Positions 48,901 through 60,100 of a stretch of 64,000 nucleotides of DNA are shown piece by piece. The stretch is from assembly GCF_947507565.1 (NCBI RefSeq), contig NC_089176.1, positions 1,426,001 to 1,490,000 on the forward strand, given 5' to 3'. The number at the start of each line of letters is the position of its first letter. The first letter of the stretch is position 1. The stretch comes from Oscarella lobularis (taxonomy: Eukaryota > Porifera > Homoscleromorpha > Homosclerophorida > Oscarellidae). The notes beneath the pieces are model-generated. The model saw nothing but the letters and a program-made list of their open reading frames with translations. It made no database searches and had not been told where the DNA came from. The position numbers and the translations under genes were made by a program.

Positions 48901-51900
48901 TCATGTTTATTCTTTGCCTAATCACCGAAACGACAGGAGGGATAATTTGAAACCAAACTAGAATTTACCAGTTCTTTTACAGCGGCTTGGGATCTTTGAA
49001 TGAAACAATCCTTTAACGAAGGGTGAAGTTCGGATTGCTGAAGCAAACTAACCGTTTTCAACACTACACTGCTGCTACACTGTAAAGAAGACGGTAGGTA
49101 GGCGCAAGGCTAATTAGGCATGCTAATCATTCAATACCTCTTCCAATTTTTCTTTCAGCTTTTGAAGAAGTGCGTCGCACCAACACTTCGCCATTTCTGG
49201 CTTTAAAATGTCGGCATTAAACATGTAAATCCATAGCTACAAGATAAAAGGAATAGAATTACATTAATTATTAAATACCACTGTAAACTTGCTTCAATCT
49301 CAGAACGCAAGGTCGTGTCAGATCGATCAGTCGAAGAAGTCGAAGAAATCCAGTTTACTACCTCACCAGCTGCATCGCGCAACACTTCCTCCCAAGCAGC
49401 AGCCTCTTTAGTTGTTTTGCTTCTAGTCACTGGGCCATGCAACTCATGACACCCGGTGGCCGCTTCTTTGTTATCCGATATGCTGATGTAGCTAAAAATC
49501 AGGTCAACAAGTCTTCGATATGTCTCCTTCCTGGATCTCTGCAAACGAGTGCGCATCGTACGCAGCAACTCAATGCTTGCTTGAAGGCCAGTAGATGCAT
49601 TGGTTAAATCCAAACTCGACTCTCTAAAGTAAAGATCCAAATAAAAGTACAGAACTTAAAAACTGCACAGAAGTGTACGTTTTCGCCTTTTCAACGTCGC
49701 TCAATAGTAGCTCAAGTAAATCGTGAAATATAGACTTCTACAAAACCATCACGCAATTGGTATCTGTTTAATTGCGCGAAGCGAGTCTCACCGTTGACTC
49801 CGTACGGATTTCTGCTCCATGTCTAATCTTTTTCACTAAAGCAACAACAGTTTCGCCAACTTTTGACAACGTATTCCACACTCTCAAGTCTTCTACTGGC
49901 GATACGCACATAATCACGTGCAATAGCAACGGATCAAGCAAAATCAGAGGCAGCAGCGCTTCTTGCTCTTCGGCGAGTCTAGAAGCGGTCTATTAGAGTA
50001 TAAAAAATAAAGAAGTAAGTCTCTTACTCTTCTGACTTTCCTCGCAGTCGGTATGGGCGAAGAGCATTGTCTAGCTCCTTATCAAAACCCCACCACTCCT
50101 TCTCCTTCCAATTAAGTCGCTGCGGCAGTAAAAAAGGCTCGGCGAGATCGGATAGAAAGTGATACAGCGGCACAGCGAACACCCAGTGATAACTTGGCTG
50201 CTTTGTATCACAAAGAGTACGACAGACATAACGAACAGCGTCTAAGACACGTCTAAAAGAGACCAAATTTAAAGCAATTCTTTTTCTATTTAAGTAGCCG
50301 CTAATGGACTGCTAACCTTGTATCCGAAAAATTTTCTTTGACAATTTTCAGAGATCCACAGGTGCGATTATCAACGTCGGGCTGCAGCGCTAAAGCGCGT
50401 GACAGTGAATGCCAGTGCCGAAGATCCAAACCGGAAGGTGAAAATGAGACGCCCAACTCGAAGTCTTTGAAAACAATAGCGATTGCAATTGCTGAAACGA
50501 GCCTATCCGATGCCTTTCTCGCGTCTAGAAGTTTCACTGTGCCCAATTCCGCGATTTTTGGTTTAAGAATGCTGGCAAGAATCTTAGAAAGAAACTGGTG
50601 AAAACAAAAAGCGACGCTTTATATTTGATACCTTGGCAACGTCCAGTCCCTTTACTTTCCACGTATGAGGTGGCAGATAATCCAAATTGTCTTTGACACG
50701 GAGAAACTCTAGTTGCTCAATGACGTCAGCTAGATCAGCAAGGGCCATGTCCGCCGTCATGAAAGTCAATTTGATGCCAGAGACATCACTGCAATAAAAG
50801 CCAGACCATCTTGGCAACAGCTCTCTTATGGCCACTTCTCGTCTATCAACGTCACGCGAGTTGGACCCAAAAAACGCATGCCAAATTTGCCCTCCCAGGC
50901 CCCTTTTCCTCCGAATTACGTCGTCATATTTAACAAAAAAGCCTAAAGAAAATGTTTTGAAGTATTATAAAACGCCCGTTTATTTCCTGCCTTTTTCAGA
51001 GCCATGATGTTTTTTTGGTAGCAAGAGAATACGATTGACGGTCTTTCCGTCGCGACCTTTTTTCAGAAACTCGTATTCGTGTTCGTAGTCAACTTTACCC
51101 TTTTTCTTCCTCTTTTTTGCACAAACTATGTATTTGTAGGGAATCGCTTTCGTAGTGCAATGAATAGGGAGAACAAAATTGCCCGTCAGCTGAAGCAACT
51201 CCGCTCCTTGAGTTGTTTTTCTAAAAACAAGTAACGCAAAACAGACAGACAGACAGACAACTCTGTATCCTTACATTGTTCGAGTAACGGCCATTGTGAT
51301 GGCATCCCACTTCCAGGCTCCAAGTTCAGTAATACCAAACCGTATGCAGACCTCTTGATCATCCTTCAACTGCCACTCAGGATGAAGTATTGCGTTAAAG
51401 GTCACGGCAACACCAGGCGTTGGCCTAAAAAAGCTCGAAAATCGCGACAGACAAGGACTACACGCGCGCGCAAACCAACTTACGCATTTTTCTCTCTTAA
51501 ATTAATGTCACCGTCAACAGTTGAACCTTCGGTTGCATTCTCGAACTCTTCATCGCTCGCGTCATCGTCGCTCCTGTCTAATTTGCCTTCACTAGTTGCT
51601 GCCTTTTTTGCAGGGCTGGAAACATCTTTCTCGCCAGCCACTACATAACGTTTCTGATGTTCAGCCTCTCCTGTGCTTGACTCTTCCGACCGTTTCTGAG
51701 TCCTTTCAAAGTTTTCATCAACCGGAGGATCAACAGGTGTCCCGTCTTCTGTTACGTAGAGGTCCTTGGCGGGACGACAAATTTGAACTGCGCGGGTCCG
51801 CTTCTCTCCAGTCTTCGGAAAGTCTTTAACGTCTGAGCTTCTGCTTTTAGCAGAGCTGCTTGGTTGATTGACGCTTTTTCCATCACTCTCATCCTTTTCA

Positions 51901-53699
51901 GCAGCCTGATCTTCAATCGTTTTAGGATTTTTTGAATGTGCACTGGTCTCCGCGACGTGATCGTCAGACTTCCCTTGTTCATCATCTGACGTGTTGATTG
52001 TGGCTCTGCCAGATAATTTAGAAATCTTTGGAAGAATTGGTAGAGACAATTCTTCCTGTTCAGTTTTCTCCTTATCAGAAAAACGTTTGTCTAGAAATTC
52101 GAAATAAGATAGCTATCCCCCTTTCTGTATATATAATCTGTACCAGAATCCGATTTAAGAAGAACGGCTTTAGGAAAAAAGCCTTCTTCTCCATTAGCCA
52201 TTCCCTTGCAAGTTCCATCTGGATATTCTTCAAGTATCATAAGTAAGGTCCCTCGGTTGAATGAAAGCTCTTGGTCCCTGCGAAGAGAATTACAGCAACA
52301 TCCTTCTGATAATGGAGACTAACTTCTGCCCTTGGTATGAAGCAGGCGCTAAAAACACGCTTTGGCCCGCTTTCTCTGCCAACAATAATTTAAAAAAAAT
52401 AAGTAAATTGGAAAGCAAACCTCCTGCATCTGAAGCTGGCGAATTCAACGAGGGCTTCAGTCTACTCATTATCTTTCGCCTATGACCTAGTTTGATTTTC
52501 ATGGAAGTAAAGTCTTCCTCTGTAATTAGAAATAAAGACTCGATATCGTCAAAGCCTTCTTCAAGGAAAGTGTTGTAGTATTGCACGCATTGTGCACTTT
52601 CAAGCCATTTTCTGACTTCAAGCTTAGCATCCTCTACTAGCAAGAATCACCGCATACTGCAGTAACGTGGTCTTGTCTTACTCCGCTGTTGACTTGGGAT
52701 TCCGATCTGCTTTCGGTTTAAAATTTTGCGCCTGTGACCCCTCAAGACTCCCAGTTCTTCCAAGTCGCACTCTCTTACGGCTGCCAATGACTCTAAATCG
52801 TCAAAGCCTTCCTCAACAAATTTTCTGCGGTACTGCTCGAGGCCCAACTCCTCAAACCATTTCTTAAAATCTTCTACACAAGAAGGTCAATTTTGCATAC
52901 AACACAACATGACGCCATACTACCGGTATTATGCTCTCTTGAGATCGCTGAAGCATCAGAATCAGAAGCCTTGGCAAGTTTCGAGGCAGAAAATTCTTTT
53001 TCTGTAGATTTTCTGCGCTTTAGCGACATTTCACTCTCTCTGCCTGACATTTCTGCCTCTGCAACACAAGCCGCACTTTTGAACTCTTTGCACGCGCGGA
53101 CATCTAAATGACTGCATTATACCGGGATTTTCCGCAGCCCCTTTTGCTTCATGAGAACTCATGGAGTCCTCTTTCTCAGGTGGTCCCCTGCCCATTCCAC
53201 TGGCTTCGCCCAATGCTTCTGTCGCCGAAGACTCTGCTCAACGCAAACAGGATTCAAACACAGCCTTCTAAATAGTAGCCGCCGCTTTTAGTGCCGTACG
53301 CATACCGCGTAAATCCGCAGCTCCTTTTTCTCGAGAATATTCAGCAGGAGGCGTCGCCACATCGTCTAGAAATAATAAAGCTTCAGAAGTGAGGACGCAA
53401 TGACGAGCGTGTGACTCTGTTTGGTCAATCTGTGGCTCGGTGCTCCGCCCCCGCCAAAAAAAACGACGCCATTTGCGTGGGATGTCGAAGGCGGAAAACC
53501 GTTAGTTGGCGTCAAATATACGCTGCGTTCATGCAAAAAATGGCCGAGAGTGCGTTCTCTAACCAGTTTCTGGCGGGGTTTCAGTCGCTGCGGTACTATC
53601 GTCATCGTCTCTCGCAGGGGTGTCTCCCTTTCGTAGTTTTGATTCGCTTTCGCCTGAGATCTTTTCTCGGCATCTTTTGCGCCGCCCGCCGCGTTTCAT
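33993..53699 (-). CDS. RNF213: RNF213-like giant AAA ATPase / E3 ubiquitin ligase, copy A, with N-terminal SAM-SAM-SH3
   Basis: About 19.7 kb and dozens of exons. Order from the N-terminus: disordered basic/acidic exons, SAM, SAM, SH3, acidic linker, CBM20-like domain, RNF213 N-arm, dynein-like AAA core, E3 module with RING, RZ finger and helical C-terminus ending LERQ. The AAA core has a degenerate unit (RAGVGKS) and two complete units (GETGCGKT with FFDEANTT; GKPGSSKS with LDEVGLAEDS), as in human RNF213, where only two units bind and hydrolyse ATP. Human RNF213 is cytosolic, oligomerises on lipid droplets and ubiquitylates bacterial LPS; similar work is inferred. I found no frame break. 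The exact 5' end is uncertain: Met at 53699 (MKRGGRRKRC) or 53807. Copy B follows head-to-tail upstream. Confidence 0.85.
36640..36905 (-). other. RZ-type zinc finger of RNF213-A, split by introns
   Basis: The exon with PTMPEDNFAAV ends at donor ACG|GTACAC; 53 nt later the acceptor TTTAG resumes with codons that give WHECPNGHPYFIDD. After a second short intron the frame continues CGRAVRVGKCFCGAAIGG. Together this is the Cys/His pattern of the RZ finger, which in human RNF213 is required for LPS ubiquitylation. The finger is thus assembled from three exons. Confidence 0.82.
38600..38770 (-). other. RING finger of RNF213-A
   Basis: The minus strand encodes a C3HC4 RING: CVVC, then CRHIFCLQC, then CPTC, with standard spacing. 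It lies downstream of the E3 shell module and before the RZ finger, as in RNF213. The same domain in copy B (58738-58905) is nearly identical and also complete. Confidence 0.9.
39648..42255 (-). other. E3 shell module exons of RNF213-A
   Basis: The most conserved part of the protein. After acceptor CTGCAG the frame reads LVKMIFSFCK and continues through EYTQICRNINRVKVCMATG, YESLYDALNQYYV and FPIPLINRMEKH, text almost shared with vertebrate RNF213. A 54-nt intron at 39880-39827 (GTAAGTG to TTTCAG) is a multiple of three and has no stop, so retention would add 18 residues. Copy B has the same feature. Confidence 0.85.
42912..47442 (-). other. AAA core exon of RNF213-A
   Basis: A single 4.5-kb exon (acceptor TTACAG near 47443, donor GTACTTTC at 42911). 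It contains linker helices (GSVELSS), degenerate AAA2 (STRAGVGKS, about 45561-45586), AAA3 with Walker A GETGCGKT (about 44283-44308) and Walker B FFDEAN (about 44090-44115), then AAA4 with Walker A GKPGSSKS (about 43216-43245) and Walker B VVLDEVGLAEDS (about 42987-43018). Conserved ISNWALDPAKMNRG begins in the next exon after a 342-nt intron. Confidence 0.88.
50950..51478 (-). other. CBM20-like domain and N-arm of RNF213-A
   Basis: After acceptor TTTTTTAG (about 51425) the exon encodes PGVAVTFNAILHPEW and VCIRFG, then LGAWKW, the pattern of the CBM20 carbohydrate-binding domain reported in vertebrate RNF213. The next exon gives IPYKYIV, YEHEYEF and VNRILLL, as in the RNF213 N-arm. The upstream acidic exon joins in phase (GC|G), which links the SAM/SH3 region to this gene. 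Confidence 0.72.
51240..51261. repeat. ACAG microsatellite
   Basis: Five tandem copies of ACAG/CAGA in the intron downstream of the CBM20-like exon of RNF213-A. Confidence 0.85.
52085..52390 (-). other. SH3 domain exons of RNF213-A
   Basis: Two exons joined across a 46-nt intron (GTTAGT to TTCGCAG) give SVFLAPASYQGQKDQELSF followed by NRGTLLMILEEYPDG and NGEEGFFPKAVLL. These match the SH3 signature ALYDY, ELSF..GD, DGWWKG and G..G.FP..YV, although the usual Trp pair is replaced (TCKG). Phases match the SAM exon before it and the acidic exon after it. Confidence 0.72.
52400..52877 (-). other. Two SAM domains of RNF213-A
   Basis: Exon about 52877-52677 encodes SAM-1: KKWFEELGLEQYRRKF, then DLESLAAVRECDLEELG and GHRRKIL. 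Exon about 52635-52400 encodes SAM-2: VRKWLESAQCVQYYNTFLEE, DIESLFLITEEDF and LGHRRKIMSRL. The exons are phase 1 on both sides, so they could be duplicated without breaking the frame. SAM domains mostly self-associate; they could help RNF213 assemble or bring it to a partner. Confidence 0.85.
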
Positions 53700-53823
53700 C
53701 TCCACAGAGAGCTCGAAAGGCTCGAGAACTCGCTTCGCGCAGTTAGAGCGAAAGCAAGTTCGTTGTCCCGGATAAAAGACTCGCCGCCCACGTGCTGAAC
53801 TGAACACGCCAGTGCGACACCAG

Positions 53824-53857
53824 CAGAGCCCTATAATAAAAAGATTATAGGGCTCTG
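53824..53857. repeat. Perfect 14-bp inverted repeat upstream of RNF213-A
   Basis: CAGAGCCCTATAAT and its exact reverse complement are separated by AAAAAG. It lies 17 bp upstream of the Met at 53807 and about 125 bp upstream of the Met at 53699, so it is either promoter DNA or a 5' UTR hairpin. Both arms carry TATAA/TTATA. No transposon gene is nearby. Confidence 0.8.
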
Positions 53858-54124
53858 AACAATGCCATCACGAGCGGACTGCTACTGTCACGTGGTACTG
53901 ACACGCACACGCACTTCTAGAAACTAGAAAAGAAACTAGAAACTAGTAGAAATCAAACCATCACTCGTACTCAAAATGGGAAAGGTACCACAAAAAAAGG
54001 AAGCAAATAATTCAAGGTTTTGCGCGGACAACAGCAACTAGAATGATTCATAAAAAAAGATAATGACAACAACAGCAGCGAAGTATCTAGTACGAAAATA
54101 ACAGCTACAGCAAGCCTTCATATC
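53858..54124. other. Short spacer between RNF213-A and RNF213-B
   Basis: This is 267 bp, AT-rich, with a cluster of AAACTAG repeats (53925-53955) and a GTCACGTG at 53887-53894. It must contain the 3' UTR of copy B and the promoter of copy A. I see no gene. Confidence 0.4.
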
Positions 54125-57100
54125 TTACTGTCGTTCCAGGCTAGCCTGGAGTTCAACAGCAGCGCTCCAACACTGCATCAAATGACGCAATTGTACGTCG
54201 TCGGGAATGTCGCGTAGACCCTTCAACTTTGAATAGCACCATTCTTCCAAGGCATCACAAAGACTGCAAAAATCATGCAACATTTACTTGACGCTATTTC
54301 CTCCCGTAATTAACTTACGAATACTCTTCCAAGCCCTGGGTCTCGATCTTGTTTTTCACTTCAAGCCAGGCCAACTGGACCAGGTCGTTCATGAAAGAGT
54401 CTAGATCGATCCTCCGTAGAGAATCCACAAGACGACGTTTTAAATCGAGATCCATGTCTTCCTTATACGCATCAGGAAAATCCTCGAAAGGATCCTACAC
54501 AGAAACGGTGAAACTGTGCACGCAGCACCCACGACTAAGTATATTATTACTCGGTGACTCAGAACGAGCCTTTTCCCTTTCTCCACCATCAGGAGTCGCC
54601 ACAACGACAGGGTGTGCTTCAAGCGGCAATACTGGCGCGCCTTCGCGCTGACGAGTCCACGCTCTTCCGGCATTTTCAGAGTTTTGTGAAGGTAATCGTG
54701 CACGAGGCATTCACCGTCGCCGCCCGTCGAACCGATGAAGCCGATAAGCACGTCAAGTACGGACAACACGCCGTACACCTGAGTCAAATCTCGCACTTCG
54801 TTAATTATCTGTCTCGAGACAGCGATAGACAGTTTTTCCTACGGAAAATTCACAGCAACGAGGTCTGAACAGATTAGCTAATTCTACCTGTGGTATCTTC
54901 TGTTCTATTCGACCAAATAATGCTTCGGCGTGTTGACTGAAAATGAATTGATGAGGCTAAACAAGTCTTTATTTGAGCCAGGCAATGATACAAAACAGAA
55001 TCCGTACCTTGAACAATACGTGAGGTTTTCCAGTTAGAAACCGATCAATCAACTGGCGTTCAAGTGCAGCAAAGTCGTACGTCACGTCGCTTCCTTTTCC
55101 CACTTCCAACGAATAGTTGCAGTGAGCCAGCACCAGTGGAAAGAAATCTCGTTCGAAGTCGTACGATATCAGCTGAGCACGAGTGATCTCACTCATAGGG
55201 ATTATCGGAATTTCCCTACAGCAGACAACAATTAGCGTACACATAGGAAAAACCAAACCGTACCCTTCTAGTCCAACGAGATTCCTGAAACGAGGAACGA
55301 ATTCATTGTGTACGCAATTGATCAGATAATCCACCAACGACATAGCGCAGCGGCCTTTTCCCGTAGTCGTCGGCAGGAGAAATGCAATAGGAGTGGTTGC
55401 GGTGACTTGCCCTAATTTCTCTTCCTCGTTTTTCGGTTTGAGACGGCCATGGGTGAGAATTTCGTGTCCCAAATGTGCCCAAACGCGTTGAAAGACTCCA
55501 ATTAGAGGAGCATACTCTTGCCTTTCGCGATCTGAAACTCAGCAGAATATAGGATTCTCCAAACGTTAGCAAGCATCGTACCTTGAAGACTACGAAGAAA
55601 GTCGGTCACAGAAAAGGTAGCAGCTTCGTGCAGTGCAAGCCGTCGATGGAACTTCTCCAACAGCATGCGCTGTAACTGTAGAATTTGAGGCAGGAATTGA
55701 AGAAACCGAAGGTTCCGCTCCTAGAGGAAAACCAGAATAAACCAGTCTATAAGCAAATAAAGCTAGTGAGCTATTACCTCTCTCAAGAATTCTCTAAGAA
55801 TTCTGGGCTTCTTGTCAACGGGTTTGCCTTCAAATTGGCGATCTAACGTTGTCGTCAAGTGCTCGACGGTGACCTGTGCACGATATCGCCAAAGCGAAGC
55901 AGGGGACTGCGCACCTGGCGGCGCCTCGATTTCGTACAACCAACGCATCAGGGGATTATTGCCTAGGAACAATATCATTAATTCATTATTGTCTATTTCA
56001 GATCATGGCAACGAACCGACTCTTTCGTCGTTTACAACACTGTTCAGCCAACCTCTAAAACTTCTTCCCGTCTCCTGGGAACAGGAACGCTATAGGTAGT
56101 AAGTCTATGCAACGGTAATGTCTCAAACCTGCAATGTTGGTTCAATACAGCGACGAGCAAAGTCGGCTTCCCAGCCCTGCCTTTCTTCTTTAGATGACAA
56201 AGTGCCATCTCCAACGACAGCAGCTGGAGAACAAATTAAATCACATATACAGATCTCCTTCACCCCTACCAAGACGCTACTTACCATGTCGTTCTTGGGA
56301 CACAAGAGTGTTCAAAAACCAGTGAAGAACGACGCTGGCATCGTCTGGCGTGTTACCAATTGCCTTAGCGAACGCTCCCACGTCCTTTTCGAAATGATTC
56401 CAGAAGAACTGAGGCAACTGATCGACGGCCACGCCCGGCTTGACTATCTGAGCAATGGCGTGCGACAATTGCTGAATAAAAACACACGACAGATCAAAAG
56501 ATAGTCGCTCCAAAAATTCATTCATACCATATCACACGACCCCCACATCAATGACGCATGCATAAGAACGCGAATGAGTGCGCAGCATGCCGACGATAGA
56601 CCTCGCTCCGGGGCAACGTTGTCCGATCGCGCATCCGCTTGACCGAGAATGTGACCGGTCTCAGTTATATCGTTTCTGCGCAGTTAAAGTTAAAGTTAAA
56701 GTTAAAGCGAAAAGTCGTGAACGTACTCCCGGAGTCTTTTAACGTTTTGGTTCTGTAATTGATAGTTGAGACCGCCAATCGCAGCTCCGCAAAAACATTT
56801 TCCAACTGTAACTGCGCCTCCGCACTAATATGATATTTTTAGACAATAGAAAAGACTTTGGAAATGCTCTCACGTTATCAATGAAATAGGGATGCCCATT
56901 AGGGCATTCTAAACAGTTAGAAAACTAGCGATGCGTGATGATCAATTTTATAAGATCAGAGTGTACCGTGCCAAGTTGTTCCGACATCTCCGCGAGCGGT
57001 TCCCCTCACTGCCGCAAAATTGTCCTCCGGCATCGTTGGCATATAAGATCTCTATATTATCAAAAAGTGCACCCGATAAGTCTAAATATTTAGACGATGT

Positions 57101-60100
57101 GTCTTTACCGCAAGCCTAGCGGGATCCTTCATCATGTAGCGAAACGGTCTCAGGAGGGGATCTTCTGCTGCCGCTTCAATTGCAAGACGCACGTGGAAAG
57201 CTACAGCTGCCGCTGCTCGCGTCTGCATGCTCTGTCCGGGAGCTACCAAAACCGGAAGATTGCAGTTTGCCAGCGAATTGGTGAAAAGCTGATATCCAAT
57301 TTCTCGAGCCCACGGAGGAAAGTTTGGCGAAGTACGGCAATAGTCTTGCAAGAGATCTTGCATCTAAACATACGTAGAAATAAACGCATACGAGGAACGA
57401 TAGGAAGGCGGAAGTCGGTGTTGACCTTTCCAGTAACGTGTCGCTTGCGATCTGCGTACGCTCGTCGCATAGTTACTTCGCGATACAAAGCCAGAAGAAG
57501 TAACGCTGCCCTGCAATTTTCCTTCACGTTTTCACAAGCAAGAGTCTAAAAGCACATTCACAAATTCACAAATCGTTTCAGACGCAGTATATGTATACGT
57601 ACGTTCGCTGCTGCATTGATAGGATCTCGAGATTCGGTAAGAATTGCACGCGCCACTCCTTCACGAACGCCTTTGTACGTATCACCAATCACAACTAAGT
57701 AGTCTGGAATGACCTCTTCATCATTCTAAAGCACCAGACGTTCGAGTAGAAATACAACGCTTTGTTATACGGCGCTGTGTACTTACTCGAGTGTGCTGAA
57801 GCACGAGCTCATCTAGCCATCTCAATTCGTAGACGTTCTGTAGCTTTCTGAGTACGTCAGCCCCTCTTCGTTTCACCAGCTGTTTCAGAAGAAAAAGTAG
57901 AATCTGTGGGTCGTATGGAGGAGCGCATAGTTGACGAGCACAGTCGAGACCGGCAGCTGCGGCATGCGAAGATTGTTCAGCCGTATCCACGAGATGCAAT
58001 ATCACATCAGCGATCACGCACAAGCCGAAGCGAGCAGAGGCGACGGCTTGAAGATAAGGAACGCTATGTTGATCCGCCCGCAGGTTCTGCACTGCAAAGT
58101 GTAATCGATCAACAAAGACGGCGCCCTGAGCCTGAGTTGCTGTTCGAGTAATAGAATCCTATAGACGAATGTTCGTTGGTGGAATTAAAAAAAGTAATTG
58201 GGTGAAATACCTCGAAACACTGCACAAAAATAACCGCGAGCTCCTCTTCCGATCGCTGGGAAACGACGCCGTGAGTGTGCTCCATGACTGCTCTACGCGT
58301 GTGTTCAAAGTATTCCTGAACGTAGTTCATTGCTTCTTGAGTGCTGAGAAAAAGCGAACAGTTTCAACAAATAGAAACATAAAACTTTAATTAATTTCGA
58401 ACGTGTATCGAAGTAAGAGCTGCAAGAGAAATGATCGAACGGTAGGAGTTGCGTCGATGGCATCGGAAGTGAAAGGCGAGAAGGCTCTGGTTGTCGCGGC
58501 TTCACCCGTACGTTTTCGGGTAATCAAGTGCATGAGAAGCTGAACTAGATCCCGTTGTGGCGGCGTTCGAGCGTGCTCGTTGAAACTGTACACAGCTACG
58601 AGTTCCATGAAGAAGGCTGTGCAACAGCTCTTGAATTTAACGAAACCGGACGTTTTTTGGCTATAAATTGAAATAGAAGCCAAGGATAGGCGAGAGATCA
58701 TTAATGCGGACGTCACTAACTTTAGCTTCTCTGAAGGACGAAAATCGAACTGCTGTGGTACGACGTCTCTGCAAGTGGGACAAGTTCGACGCTCTTCGGT
58801 GATCCAGTCACGAGTGCACTGAAGGCAGAAGATGTGACGGCACGGTAGTTCAACTGGCTCTTTCCACATGTTTTCGCACACAACGCATTCGACACCGTTT
58901 GGACTAGAAAAAACGCTCAATGTCAGGTGTGCTGTGAAATCGACGACTACAGTACCCGAATAGTTTTCCCGAGCAGTCCTGACCAGTTTCGTTCAAAAAT
59001 CGAAGAATCAACTGCATCGTCTCAAGAGTACCAAAATTGGGATTGTGAGTTTCAAAACACTGTGAGTAAACGTAGTCGAGAACAAAAAATTCTGGGCGTG
59101 ACTTTACCTTCCATAAATTCTCCCCAGCACCGACAGCAAAACTGCTTCTTCCTATCACCTTTGTGTGTTCGAAGTAGAGACGAACGGCGGATATTTTTGT
59201 CCAAATAGATCTAAAACAAACGGTAAATTACAAAGGGGCTTATCTGATTTTTTACTATACCGAGCCTCCCCACAGAGTGCTGTTCGCATTGAAAAGCCTT
59301 CAACGGGCAAAGCGAGCCACGCCTCGACGCAGGGTCTCGCTTCCTGAACGCGATGTAACCAGGCCAGTCTCGATTTCTCAAAAGACAACTCGTTTGGCTT
59401 TGGCTGAAGATTTTCCAGAAAGATGGTAAACGCAACCGTATCCAAAGTCTGCAAACGAATGAGATATGTTAACAATTAGGAGAAATGGTGTTATCATCAA
59501 CCCTAACCATTTCATCTCCTGCTCTTGAGCCAAGCTGCTCATAAACAGCTGGGAAAACAGTCTTATCCAAGACTGTAAGTTCGGAGTAACGATTAAGACG
59601 AAGCTTGACGGCTTCGTAGGCAGCATGAATAGTCGGAATTGTAAGAAGGCGGACAGGAGGAGCATCTTCCATTGTCAGAACGTCTTGCTCTGTAGATGTC
59701 TGCGTCATCTCGTTGAATCCGCTCAGAATGGCGTTGAAAACGAGCTAGAAATACAAAAATAATTAAAAAAGGCACGTCGAAAAATTTACGTTACTTCAAA
59801 GTCCTCTGCTCCCTTTGGATTGTGAACCATATGAACAAAATCGTGCAAGTAAAGTTTGGCCATTTCTTCTTCGCTTTTCACCGAAACACTTCGGAGTATT
59901 TTTGCCATAGAAGAGCCGTCAAACAGTCTCTGCAGAGCGTCGGCAAGGCGACCTCGTTCTCGATCTGAAAGTGAAACTGAATTATTCTTCACAAGTATCC
60001 AATCCTGACTACACTTACCTGCAAGAAGTCTCGCTTCCTCTATCATTCCATCGACTTCGTCTTTGATCAATCTCGAAAACGGAAAGTTCGCCTGGAAGAC

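Noticed and set aside
56925-56927. Apparent in-frame TAG just before the RZ finger of RNF213-B, suggesting a truncated ligase
   Set aside because: The TAG lies in a short intron (donor ACG|GTACAC, acceptor TTTAG). Splicing gives TTWHECPNGHP in both copies, which fits the RZ finger, so copy B is not broken here.
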